From assembly GCA_016934895.1 (NCBI GenBank), contig JAFGRZ010000182.1:1-20227 (forward strand): DNA of 20,227 bases. Direction: 5' to 3'. Each line of letters opens with the position of its first letter. Within the stretch, counting starts at the first letter, position 1. This document shows positions 13,417 through 20,227 of this stretch, piece after piece. Both the position numbers and the translations under genes were made by a program. The notes beneath the pieces were generated by a model, which was not told the origin of the DNA, made no database searches, and saw only the letters and a list, made by a program, of their open reading frames with translations. This stretch comes from Candidatus Aminicenantota bacterium (GTDB taxonomy: Bacteria > Acidobacteriota > Aminicenantia > Aminicenantales > UBA8522).

Positions 13417-15207
13417 ATGAAGGGAGAACTCAAACAGAGGCTGAATGAGATCCCCGATAAAGCGGGGGTTTATTTTTTCAAGAACCGGGCGGGAGAGATC
13501 ATCTATGTCGGCAAAGCGCGCTCGCTCCGGGATCGCGTCCGCTCCTATTTCCTTCCGACGGCCGATCTCAAAGTGAGCCAGATCATCGATGAGACCGTCG
13601 ATTTTAATTTCATCCTCACCGGTTCGGAAAAGGAAGCGGCCTTCCTGGAGAACAATTTCGTCCAAAGATACCAGCCGAAGTTCAATCTGCGTCTCAAGGA
13701 CGACAAGAGCTTTCCCTATCTCAAGCTGACCACGTCGGAACGATATCCCGGAATTTACCTCACCCGCAAGGTCGAGCACGACGGCGCCGGCTATTTCGGC
13801 CCCTTCAGCCCGGCCTCCCGGGCCCGCAAGACCATCCACCTGGTCAACCGGTATTTCGGCATCCGGGGATGCACGGAGAGTATCCCGGGGAAACGCTTCC
13901 GGCCCTGTTTGGAATACGACCTCAGGCTCTGCTCGGCCCCCTGCGTGGGATTCATAGGAGAAGCGGAATACCGGGAAAACGTCGCCCATGCGCGTCTTTT
14001 CTTGGAGGGGCGGACCGAACGATTGCTTCCGATCCTCAGGGAGAAAATGAACGCGGCGGCGGAGAGGCAGGACTATGAACAGGCCGCCCACTGGCGCGAC
14101 CTCATCCGGACGATCGAGGAGGTCAGGGAAAGGCCGAAGCTGATCTCCGCTTCCCTCGAGGATGTCGATATTTTCGGCCTGGCCAGGGAGGCGGCCCAAG
14201 CGGCCGTCACCGTCTTCATCATGCGCCGCGGAAAAGTCGTCCAGGCCCAGGAGATCCTCCGGCGCGAACCGGAGAACACTCCGACCGAAAAGCTTCTGAC
14301 CGGGGTTCTGAAGGATTTTTACCGAGATAGCCTGGATCTCCCCGCCAAAATATTGTTGCCCGCGCTGCCCGCAGCCCCCGGAGACTTCGCCGCCCGGCTT
14401 TCCAGCCGAAAGGGAAAGGCGGTCCGGATTCTGGCCCCGCAAAAGGGCCGGGCCCGGAAGCTCGTCGACCTGGCCGATCAGAACGCCGCCAGCCTATTAA
14501 AGAAAAGGAACGGGGAAGGCCGCGCGCTGCGGCAGCTGGCTGAGGTTCTTGGGCTGAAATCTCCCCTTGAGCGGATCGAGGGCTTCGACATTTCGAACAC
14601 CGGCGGGGACGAAGCGGTGGGCTCCCTGGTCGTCTTCGAGGGCGGACGGCCGAACAGGACCGAGTACCGGAAATACAAGGTCAAAGGGGTGACCGGTCCG
14701 AACGATGTGGCCAGTCTCAGTGAAGTCATCCGGCGTCGATACGCCCGGGTTCTGGCGGAGGGCCGTCTTCGGCCCGACCTCATCCTGGTCGACGGCGGCA
14801 AGGGACAGCTCCGGGCCGCGGAGAGGGCGCTCCGGGAGCTGGGTCGGCCGGATATCCCCATTATCTCCCTGGCCAAGAAGGAAGAGATCGTCTTCACGCC
14901 GAAGATGAAAACGGGTCTGCGGATGGACCGAACCTCTCCGGCCCTCAGACTTCTGCAGCACATCCGTGATGAAGCCCACCGCTTTGCCGTTTCTTATCAT
15001 CGGCGTCGGCGGGAGAAAAAAAGTTTTGCTTCCGCACTCGACGGCATTCCAGGCCTAGGCGTAAAACGGAAAACCGCCTTGCTCAGCCGCTATGGGAGCC
15101 TGGAGCAGATCGCCAGGGCGCCGGAGGAAGAGCTGGCGGCTTGTGTCGGGTCTAAAATCGCCCGGCTTCTGAAGGAGGACGGATATGATCGTCGGCATCG
15201 GGATTGA
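13417..15207 (+). CDS. uvrC: UvrABC excision nuclease subunit C
   Basis: 596 aa. UvrC makes both incisions around a lesion marked by UvrB. The N-terminal GIY-YIG nuclease (GVYFFKNRAGEIIYVGKARS, about 17-36) makes the 3' cut. A UVR motif follows at about 207-240. The RNase H-like C-terminal nuclease makes the 5' cut; visible catalytic residues are D391 in EGFDISN, D459 in LVDGGKGQL and H521 in DEAHRF. Two helix-hairpin-helix motifs for DNA binding end the protein (GIPGLGVKRKTALL, about 545-590). All key residues are present, so it should be active. It starts 3 bp after the uvrB stop, so it depends on uvrB transcription, and overlaps acpS by 23 bp. Confidence 0.97.
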   Translation: MKGELKQRLNEIPDKAGVYFFKNRAGEIIYVGKARSLRDRVRSYFLPTADLKVSQIIDETVDFNFILTGSEKEAAFLENNFVQRYQPKFNLRLKDDKSFPYLKLTTSERYPGIYLTRKVEHDGAGYFGPFSPASRARKTIHLVNRYFGIRGCTESIPGKRFRPCLEYDLRLCSAPCVGFIGEAEYRENVAHARLFLEGRTERLLPILREKMNAAAERQDYEQAAHWRDLIRTIEEVRERPKLISASLEDVDIFGLAREAAQAAVTVFIMRRGKVVQAQEILRREPENTPTEKLLTGVLKDFYRDSLDLPAKILLPALPAAPGDFAARLSSRKGKAVRILAPQKGRARKLVDLADQNAASLLKKRNGEGRALRQLAEVLGLKSPLERIEGFDISNTGGDEAVGSLVVFEGGRPNRTEYRKYKVKGVTGPNDVASLSEVIRRRYARVLAEGRLRPDLILVDGGKGQLRAAERALRELGRPDIPIISLAKKEEIVFTPKMKTGLRMDRTSPALRLLQHIRDEAHRFAVSYHRRRREKKSFASALDGIPGLGVKRKTALLSRYGSLEQIARAPEEELAACVGSKIARLLKEDGYDRRHRD

Positions 15208-15532
15208 CATCATCGAAGTAGAAAGGGTCGCGCGCCTGGCCGGGAAGAGTCCGAGGTTCCTGGAAAGGACCTTCACGCCCCGGGAAATTGCCTATTGTTC
15301 GCCGAAAAGGAACGAATTTCAGAATTATGCCGCCCGGTTCGCCGCCAAGGAGGCTTTTTTCAAGGCGCTGGGGGGAAGGATCGGCTGGACGGATGTGGAA
15401 CTCGTCAACCGGCCGTCCGGACAGCCCGAACTGGTGGTCAAAGGCCGGGCGAGGTGGCCGTTCGACCGGGCGCACGTATCCATTTCCCACCTGGCGGCGT
15501 ATGCCGTCGCCGTCGTCGTCCTAGAAAAATAG
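15185..15532 (+). CDS. acpS: Holo-[acyl-carrier-protein] synthase
   Basis: 115 aa, a normal AcpS. It transfers 4'-phosphopantetheine from coenzyme A to the serine of acyl carrier protein, activating it for fatty-acid synthesis. The metal-binding aspartate is in GIGIDIIEVERV (D8) and the second signature is RFAAKEAFFKALG near residues 55-67, with the conserved glutamate in AAKEA. The C-terminal HVSISHLAAYAVAVV strand is also typical. A perfect AGGAGGA ribosome binding site lies inside the end of uvrC, and the two genes overlap by 23 bp, so acpS is the third gene of the uvrBC operon. Its last 12 bp overlap the end of feoB on the other strand. Confidence 0.94.
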   Translation: MIVGIGIDIIEVERVARLAGKSPRFLERTFTPREIAYCSPKRNEFQNYAARFAAKEAFFKALGGRIGWTDVELVNRPSGQPELVVKGRARWPFDRAHVSISHLAAYAVAVVVLEK

Positions 15533-17449
15533 CCTCACGACAAAGCTGACCGCCAAAGCCACGGCGACGCTCAGACCCACGGAGATCAGTGCGATCTTTC
15601 TTCCGGATTCTTTCCACAGAATGGCGAAGGTGGACAGGCAGGGGATGAAGAAGCTCACAAAGACCGTGAAGACGAGGATCTGCTCCCGCGATATGACGCT
15701 CAGAAGATTTTGATAGTCGACGCCGAGCGCCTGGAGCATCATGATCAATGAGAGCTCCTTGCGCAGAAAGCCGAAGACGAGAGTGATCCCCAGTTCCTGG
15801 GGCAATCCCAGCCCGTGGACGACGAGCGGAGAAAAAGCGATATTCAGGAACCGGTCCAGCTTCAAGTAATGGAGCAGGCTGAGGAGGATGCTTCCCCCGA
15901 CGAGCAGCGGCCACGCGAAGATGACGAAGGACTTGAGCTCCAGGTAGGTTTTTCGGGCCATGTTCTTCATGGAGGGCGCTTTGAGAGAGGGAATCTCGAG
16001 GATGAGCCCCGGTGAGGGCGCCTTGTAGAAAAAAGACAGCAGCCGGCCGATCACGGCCACGATGAGGAGGTTGAAGAAATAGAAACCGAGCGCATAGAGG
16101 GGGCCCAGGAAGAAGGCGACGAGAGCCAGAATGATGGTCGTCCTGGCGGAGCAAGGGATGAAGGGAATAAGCAGTGAAGTGATCTCTCGGTCCCGCCGGG
16201 ACTCGAGGATCCGGGTGGAAAGCACCGCCGGGACGTTGCAGCCGAAAGCAAGGACGAACGGAGACACCGATTTTCCATGGAGGCCGATCCGATGCATGAA
16301 CGTGTCCAGCAGGAATCCGGCCCTGGACAGGTATCCCAGATCCTCAAGAAAGGCCATGAAGAAGAGAAGCGGTATGAAATAGGGCAGGACGATCGCCGCG
16401 CCGCCTCCGATCCCCTGGATCAGGCCGTCGGCGAGATGGAAAACGAGCCCGGAGCCCAGGATGCCCGAGAGCGCCTCCCTCAGGCGCCCCAATGGGCCGA
16501 GGAGGTATCCCTCCAAGGGGCTGCCGATCTTGAAGATGAGAAAGAAAAAGGCCAGAAAAACGGCCACCAGAATGGGGTAGCCGAGAACGGGATGCATGAT
16601 CACGTCATCGATCCTCTGTTCCCAGCTCAACCGTCTTCCCCGGGACACCCGGCTCGTCTCTTCAAAGATCTTGAACGCCAGGTGATGACGCTCGGCCGCG
16701 ATGACCTCATAGGCCGGGGACTGCCGCTTGTTTTCGATCGCGGACTTGGCCCGGTCGAGTTCTTTATAAAGCCCCGATTCCTTCTCGGCCAGGAGCTGAA
16801 GGCAGAACAATTCATGAGCCTCGAGAAGCTTGATCGCCGTGAATCGGGAATTTCCGGCGACGGCTATCTCGACCGGAATTTTTGCGGCCAGGCGGTCGAC
16901 CTCCTGCTCGACATCTCCGGAATACGGCGGGGCGACCACAGGCGCGGGATTGTCCAGACAAGAAAACACCGCTTCCAAAACTTCTTTGATCCCCCGGCCG
17001 TGAGTGGCCACAGTCGGGACGACCCTTACCTTGAGGATTTGCTCCAGTTTCCCGACATCGATATGGATGCCCTTTTTTTCCGCTAGGTCGACCATGTTCA
17101 GGGCGATGACGACGGGAAAGCCGAGCTCCAGGAGCTCCAAGGTCAGCTCCAGGCTCCTTCCCAACGTCGAGCCGTCGACGACGTTGACCACGAGATCGGG
17201 GCGTTCCTGGAAGAGGTGGCTGAGGATGACCTTCTCAGCCGGCTCCGAGGGATTCAGTGAATAGGTCCCCGGAAGGTCAACGACGTTCAGCAACCGCCCT
17301 TCGATATTGACCAAGCTGTGGGTATGTTTATAGCTTGTGCCGGGGAAATTCGATGTCAGCGCCTTGGGACCCGCGATGGCGTTGAACATCGTGCTTTTGC
17401 CGCTGTTCGGCTGTCCCAGGAAAATAACGGTGGGCGCATCATTCTTCAT
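15521..17449 (-). CDS. feoB: Ferrous iron transport protein B (GTP-gated Fe2+ permease)
   Basis: 642 aa, on the short side for FeoB (often 650-780). It takes up Fe2+ across the inner membrane. The cytoplasmic GTPase domain has G1 GQPNSGKS (12-19), G2 around FPGTSY, G3 DLPG (58-61) and G4 NMVD (118-121), followed by a helical GDI-like region to about 280. The membrane part carries the two conserved Gate segments, with FGCNVPAVLSTR (first Cys motif) and IPFIPCSARTTII (second), then further membrane segments to the C-terminus. The start overlaps the end of feoA by 11 bp, so the pair is translationally coupled. Fur control through the site upstream of feoA is likely. Confidence 0.95.
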   Translation of the reverse strand: MKNDAPTVIFLGQPNSGKSTMFNAIAGPKALTSNFPGTSYKHTHSLVNIEGRLLNVVDLPGTYSLNPSEPAEKVILSHLFQERPDLVVNVVDGSTLGRSLELTLELLELGFPVVIALNMVDLAEKKGIHIDVGKLEQILKVRVVPTVATHGRGIKEVLEAVFSCLDNPAPVVAPPYSGDVEQEVDRLAAKIPVEIAVAGNSRFTAIKLLEAHELFCLQLLAEKESGLYKELDRAKSAIENKRQSPAYEVIAAERHHLAFKIFEETSRVSRGRRLSWEQRIDDVIMHPVLGYPILVAVFLAFFFLIFKIGSPLEGYLLGPLGRLREALSGILGSGLVFHLADGLIQGIGGGAAIVLPYFIPLLFFMAFLEDLGYLSRAGFLLDTFMHRIGLHGKSVSPFVLAFGCNVPAVLSTRILESRRDREITSLLIPFIPCSARTTIILALVAFFLGPLYALGFYFFNLLIVAVIGRLLSFFYKAPSPGLILEIPSLKAPSMKNMARKTYLELKSFVIFAWPLLVGGSILLSLLHYLKLDRFLNIAFSPLVVHGLGLPQELGITLVFGFLRKELSLIMMLQALGVDYQNLLSVISREQILVFTVFVSFFIPCLSTFAILWKESGRKIALISVGLSVAVALAVSFVVRLFF

Positions 17450-17684
17450 CGGGCACGATTTCCACCATGATCCGGCTGACGATGCCTCTGCCCAAGGCGA
17501 TAATCGTATCGGCGGTCACATTCCTGACCAAGAACGGCCCCCGGAGAATCCCCTGCGCGTTCACTTCAATCAAATCATTCTTATGGAAGCCCAAGGCGAA
17601 CAGGCGGCGGCGGATGCCCTCCCCGCCCTCGATAGCCGCGATCTTCAGCTTTCGGCCTCGCGGGGCCAGCGCCAAACTGATCAT
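17439..17684 (-). CDS. feoA: Ferrous iron transport protein A
   Basis: 81 aa, a single SH3-like FeoA domain (LKIAAIEGGEGIRRRLFALG, then KNDLIEVNAQGILRGPFLVR). FeoA is a small cytoplasmic partner needed for full FeoB activity. It is first in the feoAB operon, overlapping feoB by 11 bp. The ribosome binding site AAAGGA lies seven bases before the ATG. A Fur-type palindrome is centred about 35 bp upstream of the start. Confidence 0.92.
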   Translation of the reverse strand: MISLALAPRGRKLKIAAIEGGEGIRRRLFALGFHKNDLIEVNAQGILRGPFLVRNVTADTIIALGRGIVSRIMVEIVPDEE

Positions 17685-17710
17685 CTATCGGTCCTTTGTT
17701 TTTTTCCTAA

Positions 17711-17727
17711 TTGAGAATAATTCTCAA
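17711..17727 (-). promoter_or_regulatory. Fur box controlling feoAB
   Basis: TTGAGAATAATTCTCAA is a perfect 8-1-8 inverted repeat. Its core TGAGAAT-A-ATTCTCA is one symmetric substitution away from the classical Fur 7-1-7 site TGATAAT-N-ATTATCA. It covers the predicted start point of the feoA promoter, so iron-loaded Fur would block transcription. The neighbouring ferrous-iron genes make this assignment strong. Confidence 0.82.
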
Positions 17728-17731
17728 TATC

Positions 17732-17760
17732 ATAATAACCGAAAGGGCCGGCAAAAGCAA
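17732..17760 (-). promoter_or_regulatory. Candidate feoAB promoter
   Basis: On the minus strand, TTGCTT (17755-17760), a 17-base spacer and TATTAT (17732-17737) precede feoA. The -10 matches at 5 of 6 positions and the -35 at only 3 of 6. The start point near 17725 falls inside the Fur palindrome, which supports the choice. Confidence 0.45.
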
Positions 17761-17787
17761 CTCGCCTTCCTCTGCACCCGCCCTTTA

Positions 17788-17796
17788 TGCTAACAT
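17788..17796 (+). promoter_or_regulatory. Weak candidate extended -10 promoter of the S46 peptidase
   Basis: TGCTAACAT at 17788-17796 has the TGN extension and a 4-of-6 match to TATAAT, with no -35 box. It would place the start point near 17803, leaving a leader that includes the GAGGAGG ribosome binding site. Support is modest. Confidence 0.25.
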
Positions 17797-17829
17797 GGCA
17801 TTTTCTCAAATCCCTTGAGGAGGACCCTT

Positions 17830-19908
17830 ATGAGAATCATCAAAAGGCCGGTTTTGATCGCGACCGCTCTATGGCTCATCCTTGTGGTGCCGATTTTTCC
17901 AGACGAGGGTTTATGGCCCTTCAACATGCCCCCCACGGACCTCCTCAAGGCCGGACACAGATTCACCCCTGAATCGGGTTGGCTGAGCCGTTTGCAGGCT
18001 TCCTCTATCCGGCTGGGCGGCGCCTCGGCATCTTTTGTTTCAGGAGACGGCCTCGTCTTGACCAATCACCATGTCGGGGCGGGAGCGATCCAGAACCTCA
18101 GCACCAAAGAGAGGGACCTGATGCAAACGGGCTTCTATGCCCGGACCCGGGCGGAGGAGCTGAAGTGCCCGGGCATCGAGTTCCAGGTTCTCCAGGAGAT
18201 CGAGGATGTCACCGGGCAGATCCGGGCCGCTGAAGAAACCGGGCAAAATCCGGCCGAAGCGGCCGCTGCCCGGGAGAAATCCATCGCTTCGATCGAAAAG
18301 AACGCCTCCGAACAATCCGGTCTTCGCTGTCAGGTCGCGAGTCTCTATTCCGGCGGCCTCTATCATCTCTACAAATACAAGGTCTTCACCGATATCCGGT
18401 TGGTCTTCGCGCCCGAATACGCCATGGCCTTTTTCGGCGGCGACCAGGACAATTTCACTTATCCCCGCTATGACCTCGATGTCACTTTCTTCCGGGTCTA
18501 TGAGAACGACCAGCCCCTCCCGACAACCCATTTTCTTCCCTGGGCCGCCCAGCCGGTCAAAGAAGGCGACCTCGTTTTCGCTTCGGGCAATCCCGGATCG
18601 ACCGGCCGTCTCCTGACCCTCTCCCAGCTCGAGTTTCTCCGCGATGTCAGCTATCCGTTCATGATCGGGACGAACGCCCGGCGGAGAGCCCTGCTAGCGG
18701 AATACAGTGAGAAAGGGCCGGACGAAGCCCGGGTCGCTCTGCGCACCCTTTTCGGTATCGAGAACAGCCTCAAGGCCATCGGGGGTTATCAATCAGGGCT
18801 TCTTGACCCGGAACTGATGGCCCAAAAGGCTCGGGAGGAACGCGCCTTCCGGGAGGAGATCGCCAAGGATCCCGAGATGGCCGGGGAGTTCAGCCGGGCC
18901 TGGGAGGAAATCGCCGAGGCGCAGAAGAGCTATGCGACTTTTTTTAAGCCCTATGCCTATTTCGAAAGAGGGACGGGATTCAACACCCATTATTTCCGGA
19001 TCGCCCGCTCGCTCGTCCGTTTGGCGGCGGAAAAAACGAAGCCCAACGATGAGCGCTTGCGTGAGTACAGGGAATCCAACCTCGCCTCGCTGGAGCATTC
19101 CCTCCTCTCCCCCGCCCCCATCTACGACGAGTTCGAGATCGTCAAACTGGCCGATTCCCTCACCCAGCTCCGCGAGGACATGGAGACATCCTGGGAGGTG
19201 AAGTGCCTCCTGGCCACCCGCTCTCCCCGGGAGGTCGCCGCCGAATTGGTCGGCGGGACCAAACTCAAGGACGTCGAAGTCCGGAAAAAGTATCTGCAGG
19301 CCAAGCCTGAGGAGATCTACCTGTCCACCGACTCGATGATCAAGCTGGCCCTTCTCGTCGATCCGGTCGCCCGGGGCTTGAGGGCACGCCATGAGAACGA
19401 AGTCGCCTCGGTCGAGGCCCGCAACGGCGCCCGGATCGCCCGGGCATTGTTCAAGCTCAAGGGGACTTCGGTCCCTCCCGACGCCACGGGGACGCCGAGG
19501 CTGAGTTTCGGTGTGGTCAAAGGCTATGTCGAGAACGGAAAGAAGATCCCCTTTCGGACAACCTTCAAGGGGCTTTACGAAATAGCCGAAAAGAACGGCA
19601 ACCAGCCTCCTTACGAGCTCGCCCCTCGCTTCCTCCGGAAAAAATCGGCCCTCAAACTCTCCGTGCCGCTCAACTTCGTAGCCACGGTCGATTCTATCGG
19701 CGGAAATTCCGGGTCCCCGGTCGTCAACCGGAAGGGCGAGGTGGTGGGGGTCCTGTTCGACGGGAACATCCAGTCCCTTCCGAACAATTTCGTCTATAGG
19801 GAGGATATTCCGCGTTCGGTCATGGTGGACGCTCAGGGCATCATCGAGGCCCTCCTCAAGGTGTACGAGGCCGGCCCGCTGGTGGACGAGCTCCTCGCCA
19901 AGAAATAG
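17830..19908 (+). CDS. S46 family dipeptidyl-peptidase, DPP7-like
   Basis: 692 aa, the usual size for the family. The start at 17830 is chosen for GAGGAGG six bases upstream and the signal peptide that follows (MRIIKRPVLIATALWLILVV). S46 enzymes are chymotrypsin-fold exopeptidases that release dipeptides in the periplasm. The catalytic triad is visible: H81 in LTNHHVG, D217 in PRYDLDVTFFRVY, and S627 in GGNSGSP. The family's usual Cys after the histidine is Val here. Eighteen residues after the serine stands glycine (G645, LFDGN). In DPP7 this position is Gly and gives preference for hydrophobic P1 residues, whereas DPP11 has Arg and prefers Asp/Glu. A role in peptide nutrition is likely. It is a monocistronic gene, divergent from feoAB. 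Confidence 0.93.
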   Translation: MRIIKRPVLIATALWLILVVPIFPDEGLWPFNMPPTDLLKAGHRFTPESGWLSRLQASSIRLGGASASFVSGDGLVLTNHHVGAGAIQNLSTKERDLMQTGFYARTRAEELKCPGIEFQVLQEIEDVTGQIRAAEETGQNPAEAAAAREKSIASIEKNASEQSGLRCQVASLYSGGLYHLYKYKVFTDIRLVFAPEYAMAFFGGDQDNFTYPRYDLDVTFFRVYENDQPLPTTHFLPWAAQPVKEGDLVFASGNPGSTGRLLTLSQLEFLRDVSYPFMIGTNARRRALLAEYSEKGPDEARVALRTLFGIENSLKAIGGYQSGLLDPELMAQKAREERAFREEIAKDPEMAGEFSRAWEEIAEAQKSYATFFKPYAYFERGTGFNTHYFRIARSLVRLAAEKTKPNDERLREYRESNLASLEHSLLSPAPIYDEFEIVKLADSLTQLREDMETSWEVKCLLATRSPREVAAELVGGTKLKDVEVRKKYLQAKPEEIYLSTDSMIKLALLVDPVARGLRARHENEVASVEARNGARIARALFKLKGTSVPPDATGTPRLSFGVVKGYVENGKKIPFRTTFKGLYEIAEKNGNQPPYELAPRFLRKKSALKLSVPLNFVATVDSIGGNSGSPVVNRKGEVVGVLFDGNIQSLPNNFVYREDIPRSVMVDAQGIIEALLKVYEAGPLVDELLAKK

Positions 19909-19966
19909 CTGGGGCCTCCTCAAAGGCTCTATGGCACAAAGTGGGGCAATAATCTAAGCCGTCCCC

Positions 19967-20156
19967 CTGACCGTCTAACCCTTTCCTGGTTTCCGGCATG
20001 CGAGATCAGGGGACACGATCCGGAAAATCGGGACATGACCCATTTCTCCGGAAATGGATTCGTATCCCTCAAATTTTCCGGTCATGTCCCCATTTCGCTC
20101 TTGTGGTTCGCCAAAAAGTGTCAGACGGTCAGGATGTCCCCAAATTGACTTTGGGG
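19967..20156. repeat. Cluster of nested inverted repeats (REP/RAYT-like element)
   Basis: No gene lies here. Outer arms CTGACCGTCT (19967-19976) and AGACGGTCAG (20123-20132) are a perfect 10-bp inverted repeat. Inside, GGGACATGACC (20030-20040) pairs perfectly with GGTCATGTCCC (20080-20090). A related copy, GGGGACACGATCCGGAAAAT (20009-20028), pairs with the sequence at 20073-20091 with one substitution and one indel. Smaller hairpins are CCATTTC-TCCG-GAAATGG (20040-20057) and CCCCAAA/TTTGGGG (20138-20156). The recurring GGGGACA motif resembles palindromic elements mobilised by Y1 REP-associated transposases. TGGGGCAA flanks the block at 19942-19949 and 20152-20159. Confidence 0.6.
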
Positions 20157-20180
20157 CAAGTTTCTGATAATAAATAGAAA

Positions 20181-20227
20181 ATGTTCAAGTGGCTGATCAC
20201 CAAAATCTTCGGGACCAAGAATGAACG
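20181..20227 (+). CDS. secA: Start of preprotein translocase ATPase SecA (cut by window end)
   Basis: Only 15 codons are inside the window. They read MFKWLITKIFGTKNE and then the start of an arginine codon, matching the SecA N-terminus pattern (hydrophobic helix, K-x-FG-x-K/R-N-x-R). SecA is the motor of the Sec export pathway. The ribosome binding site is not obvious (the bases before the ATG are AATAAATAGAAA). The identification rests on a very short stretch, so it is probable rather than certain. Confidence 0.72.
   Translation, partial: MFKWLITKIFGTKNE

Noticed and set aside
11896..14442. Very long minus-strand open frame (about 850 codons) opposite uvrB and uvrC
   Set aside because: It is the antisense shadow of two certain genes, with no motif, signal or plausible start; it reflects codon bias only.
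19942..20159. CRISPR array
   Set aside because: The repeats are inverted, unequal in length and unevenly spaced; there are no regular spacers and no cas gene.
20145..20173. Possible secA promoter: TTGACT with downstream GATAAT or TAATAA
   Set aside because: GATAAT is only 15 bases away and TAATAA at 17 bases matches poorly; TTGACT also forms part of a hairpin loop. Not strong enough to annotate.

Overview
The window is about 20 kb of GC-rich bacterial DNA (57-63 % in the lines I counted inside ordinary genes) with an AT-richer patch at about 5.3-7.5 kb. It has densely packed, partly overlapping genes, Shine-Dalgarno starts and an outer-membrane (TolC) export system, so a Gram-negative bacterium is expected. 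An S46 dipeptidyl-peptidase, a serine/threonine kinase with a TolB-like/TPR tail, a serpin relic and a bactofilin together suggest an Acidobacteriota or Aminicenantes-like lineage. That placement is an impression from gene content, not a proof. I see no insertion sequence, phage gene, CRISPR array, tRNA or rRNA.

Region 1 (1-5020) is a five-gene, same-strand export cassette: HlyD-type periplasmic adaptor, MacB/LolD-type ATPase, an unrecognised 89-residue protein, a second MacB/LolD-type ATPase, and TolC. A near-perfect sigma-54 promoter lies directly before the first gene, with a dyad about 85 bp upstream that could bind an activator. No permease is encoded in the window, so the two ATPases must find their membrane partners elsewhere. 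This is the most unusual unit here.

Region 2 (5021-10844, minus strand) starts with a gene-poor stretch holding the C-terminal relic of a serpin. It is followed by a small secreted protein of unknown function, a membrane serine/threonine kinase with zinc ribbon, TolB-like and TPR domains, and a secreted two-domain protein (CBM9/DOMON-like plus alpha/beta hydrolase) that lacks the expected catalytic histidine. The kinase gene changes base composition between its kinase half and its TPR half.

Region 3 (10845-15532, plus strand) holds a bactofilin under a consensus sigma-70 promoter whose -35 overlaps that of the divergent hydrolase, followed by uvrB, uvrC and acpS. The uvrB start lies about 10 bp after an extended -10 promoter, so its transcript may be leaderless. 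uvrC and acpS overlap by 23 bp.

Region 4 (15521-17760, minus strand) is a feoA-feoB ferrous-iron uptake operon with a perfect Fur-type palindrome over its promoter. feoB overlaps the end of acpS by 12 bp, tail to tail.

Region 5 (17830-20227, plus strand) holds a DPP7-like S46 exopeptidase, a roughly 200-bp cluster of nested inverted repeats resembling REP/RAYT-type elements, and the first 15 codons of secA.
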